DNA of 64,000 nucleotides from ZC4RG30 sp963726085 (GCA_963726085.1 CAVSAR010000007.1:1-64000), one strand, 5' to 3'. Positions 44,184 to 53,083 are shown, numbered from the stretch's first letter. Notes: generated from the letters alone by a model not told the origin. Made by a program: numbers and translations.

Positions 44184-44360
44184 TCAGGTTGCGGGCGTCG
44201 CCGGCGCTCCACCTTCGTTTTCCCAGCGCGCCTTCTCGGCCCTGGCAGCTTCCTGCTTGGCAATCTTGGCGGTTTTCGCAGCTACGCACACGCGTATTAC
44301 CGCTGCGGTGGCGAATCCCAGCACTAGCAGCGTTCCCAGGCCGAGGGGTCTGTTTTTCAT
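44184..44360 (-). CDS. small membrane protein (58 aa)
   Basis: MKNRPLGLGTLLVLGFATAA... forms one transmembrane helix followed by a Lys/Ala/Glu-rich helix and a Pro/Thr tail. It lies just before the NarL-type regulator on the same strand. I do not recognise a family. It was found by direct reading because of its small size; start and reality are moderately supported. Confidence 0.5.
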   Translation of the reverse strand: MKNRPLGLGTLLVLGFATAAVIRVCVAAKTAKIAKQEAARAEKARWENEGGAPATPAT

Positions 44361-44539
44361 GGCGGCACGATCGCACGCCCCCGACAGCGTCGTTATCAGT
44401 TCGAGTCAGCTGCAGCTGTAGGTGGCGTCCTACGAGGGCGACGCCGTCAGCCAGCACTGACAAGCGCTGGCATTTCGCGCTGATAGCCGCATGTCTGTCA
44501 CACATGTGAGATAGCCTGAATCAACACGGGAGACGTCTG

Positions 44540-44953
44540 GTGGGCAATGGGATTTTGGAATTCGCGCCGGGGCATGCCCGTCATGTCGGCAGGTCTACTC
44601 ATCAGAATAGAACCGGACTGCTCATCACCCATTGTCCCGGCGGCAAGCTCGCCGCCTGGCCATTGCGTGCCGTGGCAGACACGGCGCCATGGGAGGACGG
44701 AACCAAGCTGCCGCTGAATGCCAGGTTTAGCGTGATTCCGGAAGCCGACCTCGTGCGTCAGGTGGCCGAGTGTCCCCGCGTGGGCGCCATCTTCCAGGAC
44801 GGTCGACGCTACACGTTCCTGTCGGGCCTCGCCCGCATCGCCAGTGACGTGGCCACGTTGCTGGACGTGCAGATCGTGGCGGTCGAAACCCGGGAGTTGG
44901 CCGGGGCTGAGGAACTGTGTCAGGGGTCTCTTGACGCGGCCCAGAGCGGCTAG
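44540..44953 (+). CDS. hypothetical protein, possibly FMN-binding split-barrel type
   Basis: 137 residues from GTG 44540 (GGGAGA about 8 bases upstream). The middle (TGLLITHCPGGKLAAWPLRAV, PLNARFSVIPEADLVRQVAECPRVGAIFQD, YTFLSGLARIASD) has the strand order of pyridoxamine-phosphate-oxidase-like general stress proteins, but the match is weak and I would not assign a reaction. It lies upstream of the trp leader. Confidence 0.5.
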   Translation: MGNGILEFAPGHARHVGRSTHQNRTGLLITHCPGGKLAAWPLRAVADTAPWEDGTKLPLNARFSVIPEADLVRQVAECPRVGAIFQDGRRYTFLSGLARIASDVATLLDVQIVAVETRELAGAEELCQGSLDAAQSG

Positions 44954-44966
44954 CCATACTGGCAGG

Positions 44967-45011
44967 ATGACGATTTCCCGCCCCTGCCGCTGGTGGTGGC
45001 CCCTCTCCTGA
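44967..45011 (+). CDS. trpL: trp operon leader peptide
   Basis: ATG to TGA encodes MTISRPCRWWWPLS: 14 residues with three consecutive Trp codons, preceded by GGCAGG. It is 61 bp before a terminator hairpin and 127 bp before trpE. This is the classic attenuation arrangement: ribosome stalling at scarce Trp-tRNA lets an antiterminator form and transcription continue into the biosynthetic genes. Confidence 0.9.
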   Translation: MTISRPCRWWWPLS

Positions 45012-45072
45012 CGGAGTGGGGTACTGGTCGTCATCGCACGCGCATAAAGCAGCTGCAAGGTCATCAAACCAG

Positions 45073-45105
45073 AACCCATCTCCGGCCACCCGGGATGGGT
45101 TTTTT
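45073..45105 (+). terminator. trp attenuator terminator
   Basis: AACCCATC (45073-45080) pairs with GATGGGTT (45094-45101) and is followed by a T run. With trpL 60 bp upstream this is the attenuator. The segment between (45012-45072) should hold the competing antiterminator arms. Confidence 0.87.
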
Positions 45106-45138
45106 GTTGCCTGAATTTCTTGGCAAGAGGATCGGAAA

Positions 45139-46527
45139 CTGAAACCGCCATTTGACATCGCAGGGGATCTGGACACGCCGGTTTCGGCGTTCGCCAAGCT
45201 GGCCGCATTTCAGCCGCGTTTCCTGCTGGAGAGCGTCGAGGGCGGCGAACGGCTCGCGCGCTATTCGTTCATCGGGTTCGGCGACGGCCTGGAAGTGCGC
45301 CTGGATTCACGGAAGCTGACGGTCGGCACGCGCAGCTATCCGGTACCCGCATCACGCGACGAGCTGCTGGGCCGGTTGCGCGAAGCACTGGCGGCGGCGC
45401 CGCGGCCCCAGCCGGAGCTGCCGGGCATGCCGCTGGCCGGTGGCTTGGTGGGCTTCACCGCATATGACGTGGTGCGATTCTTCGAACGCCTGCCGACGCA
45501 CCACGCGCGCGCACCGGAAGCGCCTATCCTGCACTACGTCGCGCCCAAGTCACTGCTGGTGTTCGATCACCTCACGCGTGGCATTGCCCTGCTGCATGCG
45601 GGCAGCGAGTCCGAGCGCCAGAGTTTGCGGCGTGAAGTGATCACCGCGCTGCGCGGGGGCCTCGCACTGCTGGTAAGCGCGAAGGGCAGCTTTGGCGATC
45701 CGGCCGTGTCGCTGGCGCGCGATGCGTACATGTCCGGCGTGCGCCGCGTCCAGGAATACATCGCGGCGGGCGACGTATACCAGCTGGTGCTGGCGTCTCG
45801 CTTCGAGGGCAAGCACGACCTGGACCCGTTCCAGGTTTACCGCGCGCTGCGCCTCATCAACCCGTCGCCGTACATGTATTTCTGCCGCCTTGGCGGGCTG
45901 TCTGTCGTGGGCTCCTCACCGGAGGCGCTGGTGAAGCTCAACAACGGGCAGGCGGAGTTGCGTCCCATCGCCGGCACGCTGCCACGCATGGCGGACCCGA
46001 TGGCGGACCTCGACAATGAGCGACGACTGCTGGCGGACCCGAAGGAAAATGCCGAGCACGTGATGCTGGTGGACCTGGCACGCAACGACCTGGGGCGCGT
46101 GGCGCGCGCAGGGACTGTGCACGTGCATCCGTATCGCGCCATCGAGCGCTACAGTCATGTAATGCACATCGTCAGTGGCGTACATGGCGAGCTGGCTGCC
46201 GGGTGTGACGCCTTTGACCTGTTTGCCGCAACATTTCCGGCCGGCACGCTGGTAGGTGCGCCGAAGGTGCGCGCCATGCAGATCATCGAGGAGCTCGAGC
46301 CGGTGGACCGCGGCCTGTACGGCGGGACCATCGGCTACTTTGGGGCGCGGGGCGCCATGGACCAGGCCATCACCATCCGCACGCTGGTGTTCGAGGGCGA
46401 TCGCTACAGCTACCAGGCGGGGGCCGGCATTGTGTCCGACAGCGTGCCGGCCAGCGAATACGACGAAGTGCTGGCCAAGAGCGCGGTGCTGCGCAATGCG
46501 CTGGCCATGGCGCGGGAGGGGCTGTGA
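45139..46527 (+). CDS. trpE: anthranilate synthase component I
   Basis: About 462 residues. It converts chorismate and ammonia (from TrpG) to anthranilate. The frame opens at 45115; homology starts at once (DLDTPVSAFAKLA), and the Trp feedback motif LLES lies near residue 34. The chorismate-binding half has SYIVASR-like QLVLASRFE, GSSPEALVKL, RPIAGTLPR, ELLVDLARNDLGR-type residues, FPAGTLVGAPKVRAM and GGTIGYFG. No ATG, GTG or TTG occurs in frame before 45295, which would remove LLES. CTG at 45139, seven bases after AAGAGGA, is the best start. Confidence 0.93.
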   Translation: MKPPFDIAGDLDTPVSAFAKLAAFQPRFLLESVEGGERLARYSFIGFGDGLEVRLDSRKLTVGTRSYPVPASRDELLGRLREALAAAPRPQPELPGMPLAGGLVGFTAYDVVRFFERLPTHHARAPEAPILHYVAPKSLLVFDHLTRGIALLHAGSESERQSLRREVITALRGGLALLVSAKGSFGDPAVSLARDAYMSGVRRVQEYIAAGDVYQLVLASRFEGKHDLDPFQVYRALRLINPSPYMYFCRLGGLSVVGSSPEALVKLNNGQAELRPIAGTLPRMADPMADLDNERRLLADPKENAEHVMLVDLARNDLGRVARAGTVHVHPYRAIERYSHVMHIVSGVHGELAAGCDAFDLFAATFPAGTLVGAPKVRAMQIIEELEPVDRGLYGGTIGYFGARGAMDQAITIRTLVFEGDRYSYQAGAGIVSDSVPASEYDEVLAKSAVLRNALAMAREGL

Positions 46528-47129
46528 GCGCCGTTCAACCCCGTCTGCTGCTGATCGACAACTACGATTCCTTTACCTACAACCTGGTGCAGGCATTCTT
46601 GGTGCTGGGCGCAGACGTGCGCGTGGCCCGGAATGACGAAATCACCGTCCCCGCCGCACTGGGGCTTGACCTCACTCACCTATGCATTTCGCCGGGGCCG
46701 GGCACGCCGCGCGATGCCGGCGTGTCCATGGACATGATCCGTGCGTTCAAGGGCCGGCTGCCGGTGCTTGGCGTGTGCCTCGGGCACCAGTCCATCGTCG
46801 AGGTATTCGGGGGCGACGTGGTGCGCGCGCCGCGCCTGATGCATGGCAAGACCTCGCAGGTGAACCACGACGGGCGCGGGCTGTTTGCCGGGTTGCCGCA
46901 GCCCTGTGAAGTCGGTCGTTATCACTCTTTGATTGCCAAGCCCGAGACCATTCCACAGGAACTGGAGGTCTGCGCCAGTACGCCGGAAGGGGAGATCATG
47001 GCAGTGCGCCATCGCCGCTACAGCATCGAGGGGGTGCAGTTCCATCCGGAAAGCGTGCTCACGCCACAGGGACCGCAGTTGCTGGGCAACTTTCTGCGCC
47101 TGACGGCGGCGGTGCGGGAGGGCGCATGA
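46524..47129 (+). CDS. trpG: anthranilate synthase component II (glutamine amidotransferase)
   Basis: 201 residues. A class I amidotransferase supplying ammonia to TrpE: catalytic Cys in GVCLGHQSI near residue 80, and His/Glu in QFHPESVLT near residue 173. LLIDNYDSFTYNL is the typical N-terminus. The GTG start overlaps the trpE stop (GTGA), so the two subunits are translationally coupled. Confidence 0.95.
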   Translation: MSAVQPRLLLIDNYDSFTYNLVQAFLVLGADVRVARNDEITVPAALGLDLTHLCISPGPGTPRDAGVSMDMIRAFKGRLPVLGVCLGHQSIVEVFGGDVVRAPRLMHGKTSQVNHDGRGLFAGLPQPCEVGRYHSLIAKPETIPQELEVCASTPEGEIMAVRHRRYSIEGVQFHPESVLTPQGPQLLGNFLRLTAAVREGA

Positions 47130-48178
47130 GCGCTGGCCTGCAGCATCTGCGCCACCAGCTCGAAGAGTTGCTGGACCGACGGTCACTGTCCACCGACGAA
47201 GCGCGCAAGCTGCTGGTGGCATTGACGGATCCGGACGTACCGCTGGCATTGGCCGGTGCACTCCTGGCCGCGCTTCGTGCCAAAGGGGTTACTGCGGAAG
47301 AATTGCGCGGCTTCGCCATCGGCATGCGCAGCCTGGCCCGCCAGCCGGAATTGGGCGTCGGCATCGATGCGGTGGATATCGTTGGCACCGGCGGCGACCG
47401 GTCTGGCAGCTTCAACCTGTCCACGGGCGCGTCACTGCTAACCGCGGCCGCTGGCCTGCCCGTCATCAAGCATGGCAACCGCTCGGTATCCAGCAAGGCG
47501 GGCAGCGCCGATGTGCTCGAGGCCCTGGGCCTGCCGCTGCCGCTGGACGAAGAACGCGCCGCACAGTGCCTGGCGGCGACGAATTTCACGTTCCTGTTCG
47601 CGCCGCACTATCACCCGGCCATGAAAGTGCTGGGGCCGGTGCGCGCGGCGTTGGGCGTACGCACGGTGGTCAATATCCTGGGTCCGCTGACCAATCCGGC
47701 AGCGCCGCCATATCACGTGATCGGCGCCTACAACGACGCCACCGCACGTCTGATGGCGCAGGCGCTGTCGGGAATGCCCATCAAGCGTGCCTTTGTCGTG
47801 CATGGTGCGGGTGGCTGGGACGAACCCACCCCCCTGGGCCCGTTTCTGCTGCTGGACGTGCGGCCGGGTGCGGTGCGCGAGTCGCGGCGATCTCCCGCCG
47901 AGTACGGCATGCAGACCTGTGACGAAGCGGCGCTGCAGGGTGCGGACGCCAGCCATAACGCCGCCGCGCTCACCCGTGTGCTGCGCGGCGAGGAGCGTGG
48001 TGCGCATCGCGATGCGCTGGTAATGGGTGCGGCGCTGGCGCTGGAAGTCGCCGGCCGTGCATCCACGCCGCTGGCTGCCGCCGCGATGGCGGCTGCAGCC
48101 ATTGATGACGGTCGTGCCAGTGCACTGCTGGCCGGCCTTGCTGCCTTTTCACGAACGATTCCTGTAGCCGCGCCATGA
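47126..48178 (+). CDS. trpD: anthranilate phosphoribosyltransferase
   Basis: 350 residues. It transfers phosphoribose from PRPP to anthranilate. Motifs: DIVGTGGDRSGSFNLSTG (PRPP loop), KHGNRSVSSKAGSADVLEALG, FLFAPHYHPAMK, RTVVNILGPLTNPA. The ATG overlaps the trpG stop (ATGA). Confidence 0.95.
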   Translation: MSAGLQHLRHQLEELLDRRSLSTDEARKLLVALTDPDVPLALAGALLAALRAKGVTAEELRGFAIGMRSLARQPELGVGIDAVDIVGTGGDRSGSFNLSTGASLLTAAAGLPVIKHGNRSVSSKAGSADVLEALGLPLPLDEERAAQCLAATNFTFLFAPHYHPAMKVLGPVRAALGVRTVVNILGPLTNPAAPPYHVIGAYNDATARLMAQALSGMPIKRAFVVHGAGGWDEPTPLGPFLLLDVRPGAVRESRRSPAEYGMQTCDEAALQGADASHNAAALTRVLRGEERGAHRDALVMGAALALEVAGRASTPLAAAAMAAAAIDDGRASALLAGLAAFSRTIPVAAP

Positions 48179-49005
48179 GCGGCGACTTCCTTGCCAGCAT
48201 GGCCGCCAGCAGCCGGGAGCGCGTGGCAGTCGCACGGCAGCAGTGCAGCGAGGCGCAGCTGCTGCGCCAGGCGCTGGCGACGCCAACCCCGCCACAACTG
48301 TCCCTGTCACCGCAGGGGTTTGACGTCATTGCCGAGGTCAAGCTGCGCTCACCCGCGGTGGGCGTGCTCAAGGGCGCAGATGAAGATATCACCGCGCGGG
48401 TCACGCAGTACGCGGCTGCCGGCGCGGCTGCAGTGTCAGTACTGACCGAGCCGCAGCGTTTCGAAGGATCACTGGATCATCTGCAGCAGGCCGCACGTGC
48501 ATTGGGCAGGCTGCCGGCCATGCGCAAGGATTTCCTGGTCGATCCCTACCAGGTGATCGAGGCGCGACTGGCCGGTGCCGGCGGCATCCTGGTGATCGTG
48601 CGCATGCTCAGTCGCGGCCAACTGGACGCGCTGATTGCCGCTGCGGCACAGTTGCAATTGTTCGTGCTGGTGGAGGCGTTCGACCAGCGCGACATAGAAG
48701 TAGCGGCGCAGTTGTCGGCAGCAGCAGCGCAGGACGCGCGTTCGCCACGGATCCTGATCGGCGTAAACAGTCGCGACCTGGTGACCCTGAAGGTAGTGCC
48801 CGGCCGGCTGGAAGAGCTGGCCAGGCAATTGCCGGCCGGCGTGCCGCGCGTGGCCGAGAGCGGCGTGGGGACTGCGCAGGATGCGGCGCGCCTGGCGGGC
48901 GTGGGCTATGACCTGGCGCTGATCGGCAGTGCGCTGATGACCAGCGCCGATCCAGGAGCCCTGCTGGCGGCGATGATCAGCGCTGGCCGCGAGGCACGCC
49001 GGTGA
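48175..49005 (+). CDS. trpC: indole-3-glycerol phosphate synthase
   Basis: 276 residues, a (beta/alpha)8 barrel that closes CdRP to indole-3-glycerol phosphate. Motifs: VIAEVKLRSPAVG with catalytic Glu and Lys, VLTEPQRFEGSLDHL, MRKDFLVDPYQV with the second Lys, LVEAFDQ, GVNSRDLVTL and VAESGVGT. Note KLRSPA in place of the usual KKASPS. Overlaps trpD by four bases. Confidence 0.95.
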   Translation: MSGDFLASMAASSRERVAVARQQCSEAQLLRQALATPTPPQLSLSPQGFDVIAEVKLRSPAVGVLKGADEDITARVTQYAAAGAAAVSVLTEPQRFEGSLDHLQQAARALGRLPAMRKDFLVDPYQVIEARLAGAGGILVIVRMLSRGQLDALIAAAAQLQLFVLVEAFDQRDIEVAAQLSAAAAQDARSPRILIGVNSRDLVTLKVVPGRLEELARQLPAGVPRVAESGVGTAQDAARLAGVGYDLALIGSALMTSADPGALLAAMISAGREARR

Positions 49006-49640
49006 GCGGCTTCGTGAAGATATGCGGCATCACCGATGCACGTGCGGTGCAGGCCGCGCTGGAAGCAGGCGCCGACGCCATTGGCTTCGTGTTCGCGCCG
49101 TCGGTACGCCAGGTCTCGCCCCAGGAGGCCGCCCAGCTGGCATTGCCGGCGCGCGGCCGTGCGCTGTGCGTGGCTGTCACGCAGCACCCGGGCGCCGGGC
49201 AGCTGAACTCCATCTTCACCCTGTTCAAGCCCGACGTGCTGCAGACCGACGCGGAGGACCTGCCCGGCATTACGCTTCCTCAGGGGGTCGGCGGCTGGCC
49301 GGTGCTGCGTGGCGAGGCACCCGGCAGCCAGTCGCAGTATTCGGGTCGTTTGCTGTTCGAAGGGCCGCGCAGTGGCAGCGGAAGGGTTGCCGACTGGAGC
49401 CTCGCGCGGTCACTGGCGGGCAATTGCGAGCTGATACTGGCCGGCGGGCTCTCGCCGGCCAATGTGGCGCAAGCCATCGCCAGCGTGCGGCCCTTTGGCG
49501 TGGATGTGTCCAGTGGCGTCGAGGAGGCGCCCGGGCAGAAGAGCCGTGCCCTGATCGGCTCATTTGTTGCGTCGGCGCGGGCGGCATTCGCCCGGGTCGC
49601 GGAAGTGGAGAAACACAAAAGTGACAATCGACAAGGCTGA
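49002..49640 (+). CDS. trpF: phosphoribosylanthranilate isomerase
   Basis: 212 residues. Barrel enzyme with FVKICGITDARAV (catalytic Cys), ADAIGFVFAPSVRQV, VLQTDAEDLPG (where most family members have VQLHG, an unusual variant), ILAGGLSPANV and GVDVSSGVE (catalytic Asp). GTG start overlapping trpC. In many gammaproteobacteria trpF is fused to trpC or lies apart; here it is separate but in the operon. Confidence 0.93.
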   Translation: MSGFVKICGITDARAVQAALEAGADAIGFVFAPSVRQVSPQEAAQLALPARGRALCVAVTQHPGAGQLNSIFTLFKPDVLQTDAEDLPGITLPQGVGGWPVLRGEAPGSQSQYSGRLLFEGPRSGSGRVADWSLARSLAGNCELILAGGLSPANVAQAIASVRPFGVDVSSGVEEAPGQKSRALIGSFVASARAAFARVAEVEKHKSDNRQG

Positions 49641-50868
49641 GTCGCGCCGACTGCTGGACCTGCTGCTGGCGGGCAAGCTGCCCGATGCGGCTGGCAGGTT
49701 TGGTCCCTACGGCGGGCGCTACATTCCTGAAACGCTGGTGCCCGCGTTCGACAGGTTGAATGAGGCGGTACGCACCATCCTGCCGGCAAAGGACTTCCAG
49801 GCTGAACTGGCTGGCGAGCTGCGCGACTGGGTGGGACGACCCACCGCCTTGTCGCCGATGCCCCATCTCTCGAAGCGCTGGGGCGTGGAGGTCTGGTTCA
49901 AGCGTGAGGACCTGGCGCACACCGGTGCGCACAAGATCAATAACGCCCTGGGTCAGGCATTGATGGCGCGGCGCATGGGCGCAAGGCGCGTGGTCGCAGA
50001 AACCGGCGCCGGCCAGCATGGGGTTGCCACCGCGGCGGCCTGCGCGCGCGTCGGGTTGCCCTGCGTGGTGTACATGGGCGAAGTGGACATGGAGCGCCAG
50101 GCGCCCAACGTGGGTCGCATGCGCCTGTTGGGCGCCACTGTCGTGCCCGTGACCACGGGGGATCGCACGCTGCGCGCGGCCATCGACGAGGCATTTCGTG
50201 ACTGGGTCGCCGATCCGCTCAATACCTTCTATTGCCTGGGCTCCGCCATCGGTCCACATCCTTATCCGTTGCTGGTGCGCGAATTGCAGGCGGTCATCGG
50301 ACGCGAGGCGCGCGCACAGATGCTCGAGCGCACGGGCGCGCTGCCCGATTGCGTGATCGCCTGCGTGGGTGGCGGCTCCAATGCGATCGGAACCTTCCAT
50401 GCATTCCTGGGCGATGCCAGCGTGGAGATCATCGGCGTGGAAGCCGGTGGCCGCGGCGCCGGTCTTGGCGACAACGCCGCCACGCTGGCCACGGGCAGTC
50501 CCGGTGTGTTGCATGGCACCTACACCATGTTGCTGCAGGACGCCGACGGACAGATCCAGGAGACGCATTCGGTATCGGCGGGCCTGGACTATCCGGGGGT
50601 GGGTCCGGAGCACGCGCTGCTGCGCGAAATCGGGCGGGTCAGCTACATCATGGCGCTGGACGACGATGCACTGGACTGCGTGCAGGAGTGCAGCACCCAC
50701 GAAGGGATCCTCCCGGCCATCGAGTCCGCGCACGCGCTGGTGGGCGCGCGCGACTGGGCACGGCGCAACCCGGGCAAGCGGGTCCTGGTTGGCCTTTCCG
50801 GTAGGGGCGATAAGGACATGCCGACGCTGCAGAAAACACTGCTGGCCAATCCGGGAGTCCGCTCATGA
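49621..50868 (+). CDS. trpB: tryptophan synthase beta subunit
   Basis: 415 residues from GTG 49621, 20 bp inside trpF, with GTGGAG upstream. PLP-binding Lys in HTGAHKINNALGQ near residue 106; AETGAGQHGVATA; phosphate loop in VGGGSNAIGTFH; GLDYPGVGPEHALL; C-terminal GLSGRGDKDMPT. Condenses indole with serine in complex with TrpA. Confidence 0.95.
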   Translation: MTIDKAESRRLLDLLLAGKLPDAAGRFGPYGGRYIPETLVPAFDRLNEAVRTILPAKDFQAELAGELRDWVGRPTALSPMPHLSKRWGVEVWFKREDLAHTGAHKINNALGQALMARRMGARRVVAETGAGQHGVATAAACARVGLPCVVYMGEVDMERQAPNVGRMRLLGATVVPVTTGDRTLRAAIDEAFRDWVADPLNTFYCLGSAIGPHPYPLLVRELQAVIGREARAQMLERTGALPDCVIACVGGGSNAIGTFHAFLGDASVEIIGVEAGGRGAGLGDNAATLATGSPGVLHGTYTMLLQDADGQIQETHSVSAGLDYPGVGPEHALLREIGRVSYIMALDDDALDCVQECSTHEGILPAIESAHALVGARDWARRNPGKRVLVGLSGRGDKDMPTLQKTLLANPGVRS

Positions 50869-51659
50869 GCACTTCGACTCCGGCCCAGCGCCTCAGCGAC
50901 GCGATCCGCACCGCGCGTCGTGATCACGTGGCCGTGGTGGCATTCATGACGGCGGGATTTCCGTCGCGCGAGCGCTTCGTTGCCGACCTTACGGCAATTG
51001 CCAATGAAGCCGATGTGGTGGAAATCGGCGTGCCGTTTACCGATCCGATGGCCGATGGCGTCACCATCCAGCGCTCCAGCCTGGCCGCCTTGTCCCAGGG
51101 CGTGAACCTGAAGTGGATCCTGGACTCGATCGCGACGCTGCCGGCGGTCAAGGCGCAACTGGTATTGATGGGCTATTTCAATCCGCTGCTGGCCTACGGC
51201 CATGACGCGCTGGCGGCACGCGCGGCGCAGGTGGGCGTCAGCGGCTTCATCGTGCCGGACCTGCCGGTGGAGGAGAGCGCTGCCTTTGAGCAGGCACTTG
51301 GCCGGCACGGGCTGGCGCTGATCAGGATGGTCACGCCCGTGACCAGCGACGCGCGCCTGGCGCAGCTGTGTGCGACGGCGCAGGGTTTCGTCTACGCAGT
51401 GACCATGACGGGCACCACGGGTAAATCCGTGGGCGCGCAGACGGGCGCCAGTGTGGTGCCACAGGGCACTCTGGATTACCTGGACAAGGTACGCCGGCTG
51501 GCAAAAGTTCCAGTGTGTGCCGGCTTCGGCATCCGAAATCATGAACAGGTCGCAGCCCTCGGGCCGCATGTTGACGGGGTGATAGTGGGCTCGGCATTGA
51601 TCGAGGTGATGGAGCAGGGGGCTTCCACGGTGGAACTGCTGCGCAAGTTGCGCGGCTGA
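50865..51659 (+). CDS. trpA: tryptophan synthase alpha subunit
   Basis: 264 residues. Splits indole-3-glycerol phosphate into indole and glyceraldehyde-3-phosphate. Catalytic Glu and Asp lie in VVEIGVPFTDPMADGVTIQ; GYFNPLLAYG, VPDLPVEE, TGTTGKSVG and GFGIRNHEQV follow. ATGA overlap with trpB. Last trp gene; an exporter follows 14 bp later. Confidence 0.95.
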   Translation: MSTSTPAQRLSDAIRTARRDHVAVVAFMTAGFPSRERFVADLTAIANEADVVEIGVPFTDPMADGVTIQRSSLAALSQGVNLKWILDSIATLPAVKAQLVLMGYFNPLLAYGHDALAARAAQVGVSGFIVPDLPVEESAAFEQALGRHGLALIRMVTPVTSDARLAQLCATAQGFVYAVTMTGTTGKSVGAQTGASVVPQGTLDYLDKVRRLAKVPVCAGFGIRNHEQVAALGPHVDGVIVGSALIEVMEQGASTVELLRKLRG

Positions 51660-51673
51660 GGATTCCGGCGTCG

Positions 51674-52918
51674 ATGAGGATCCAGCTACAGAAGTCCGAC
51701 GGTACCCCGACCCTGGGGATCACCTTGTTGCTGGCCAGCCTGTCGATGATCAGTCCGCTGTCCATCGACACCTTCCTGCCGTCGTTTCCCACCATCGCGC
51801 GCGAATTCGGACTCAGCAGCCTGGAGGTGCAGCAGATCATCACCGCGTACCTGCTGCCCTTTGCCTGCTTTTCGCTGGTGCATGGGCCGCTGTCGGACGC
51901 ACTGGGCCGTCGCCAGGTGGTGATGGGCGGGCTGGTCCTCTACACCATCGGGTCCATTGGCTGCTTTGTCGCGCCCACCTTTGGTACGTTGTTGATTTGC
52001 CGCGTGCTGCAGGGCACCGCCGCGGGAATCGGGCCGACGGTGGCACGCGCCGTGGTGCGCGACGCCTTCGATGGTCACAACGCCCAACGCCTGATGAGCA
52101 GCATGATGATGGTGTTTTCAGTGGCACCAGCCGTCGCGCCCATCATCGGCGGGTGGGTGCATGTGGCGCTGGGTTGGCGCAGCGTGTTCGGCATGCTGGT
52201 GGTGTTGGGCGCGACACTGGTCCTGCTCACGTCATTGCTGATGCCGGAGACACATCCGCCTGCCAAGCGTTCACCGGTGCATCCAGCGGCACAAGCACGC
52301 AGCTGCTGGCGGGTCGCCCGGCAGCCAGTGTTCCTGCTGTGGGCCGTTTCCGCCGCGCTGGCGATTGCGTCGGTATTCATCTACATCGGTTCGGCGCCGG
52401 CCATCATCCTGGTGCAGTGGCACCTGTCCGAGACCCAGTTCTACTACCTGTTCATCCCGGTTGTCGGCGGACTGATGAGTGCTTCGTTTGTCGGTGGCCG
52501 CGTGGCCGGTCGCGTCAGTCGTGCGCACATCCTGCAGACTGGATTCCAGCTGCTGTGCATCTCGGCCGGCGCCGGTGCCCTGGCACATTTGCTGCTGATA
52601 CAGGTACCGATGCTGGTGTCGCAGGGGCTGTGGTTCATCATGGCGTTCGGCGCGCAGCTGACCTATCCGATCTTGTCGCTGGAGATGATCGACATGCACC
52701 CGGAGGCGCGGGGCGCCGCAGCGTCGGTGCAGTCGTTTATCGCGCTGGGGATCGGCGCCGTGGTCATGGGCGTGGTTGCACCGCTGATACATGGTGACCT
52801 GGGACTGCTGGCCTGGATCTCCCTGGGCGGGTCGCTGATAGCCTGGATCTGCTGGCGCGCGGGAACATCGCTGCGATTGCGCAAGCAGCAGCCGGAAAAT
52901 TCGCTACCTGCTCACTGA
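51674..52918 (+). CDS. Bcr/CflA-family multidrug efflux transporter (MFS)
   Basis: 414 residues with about 12 membrane helices. LSIDTFLPSFPTIAREFGLS and GPLSDALGRRQVVMGGL (loop 2-3 signature), RVLQGTAAGIGPTVARAVVRD are typical of the DHA1 Bcr/CflA group exporting drugs or dipeptides. Only 14 bp after trpA, so probably cotranscribed with the trp operon; a role in exporting a Trp-related compound would be speculation. Confidence 0.88.
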   Translation: MRIQLQKSDGTPTLGITLLLASLSMISPLSIDTFLPSFPTIAREFGLSSLEVQQIITAYLLPFACFSLVHGPLSDALGRRQVVMGGLVLYTIGSIGCFVAPTFGTLLICRVLQGTAAGIGPTVARAVVRDAFDGHNAQRLMSSMMMVFSVAPAVAPIIGGWVHVALGWRSVFGMLVVLGATLVLLTSLLMPETHPPAKRSPVHPAAQARSCWRVARQPVFLLWAVSAALAIASVFIYIGSAPAIILVQWHLSETQFYYLFIPVVGGLMSASFVGGRVAGRVSRAHILQTGFQLLCISAGAGALAHLLLIQVPMLVSQGLWFIMAFGAQLTYPILSLEMIDMHPEARGAAASVQSFIALGIGAVVMGVVAPLIHGDLGLLAWISLGGSLIAWICWRAGTSLRLRKQQPENSLPAH

Positions 52919-53080
52919 CAGGTCAGTTTCGCGCCCTGCAGGTCACAGGCGTCCGGTGGCCCGTACTTCTGCCAATACGCCATCAACCCGAGTTTCGTTG
53001 CAAACGGCTGGAATCGCGGCTCCTGGCGGAAGGCGCGCAGGTTTGGATTCCAATGCCAGGACCATACATTGATGGGCGCG
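52912..53080 (-). pseudogene. C-terminal remnant of a TPR/winged-helix regulator
   Basis: The minus strand reads INVWSWHWNPNLRAFRQEPR, FQPFATKLGLMAYWQKYGPP, DACDLQGAKLTC then stop. This WxPxLRAFRxxPRFQ...LGLxxYWxKYGPPDxC pattern is the usual end of large proteins with a winged-helix or cyclase domain and TPR repeats. No start codon or N-terminal part is present; the frame runs into the end of ubiB. A leftover of a deleted gene. Confidence 0.55.
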
Positions 53081-53083
53081 TGG

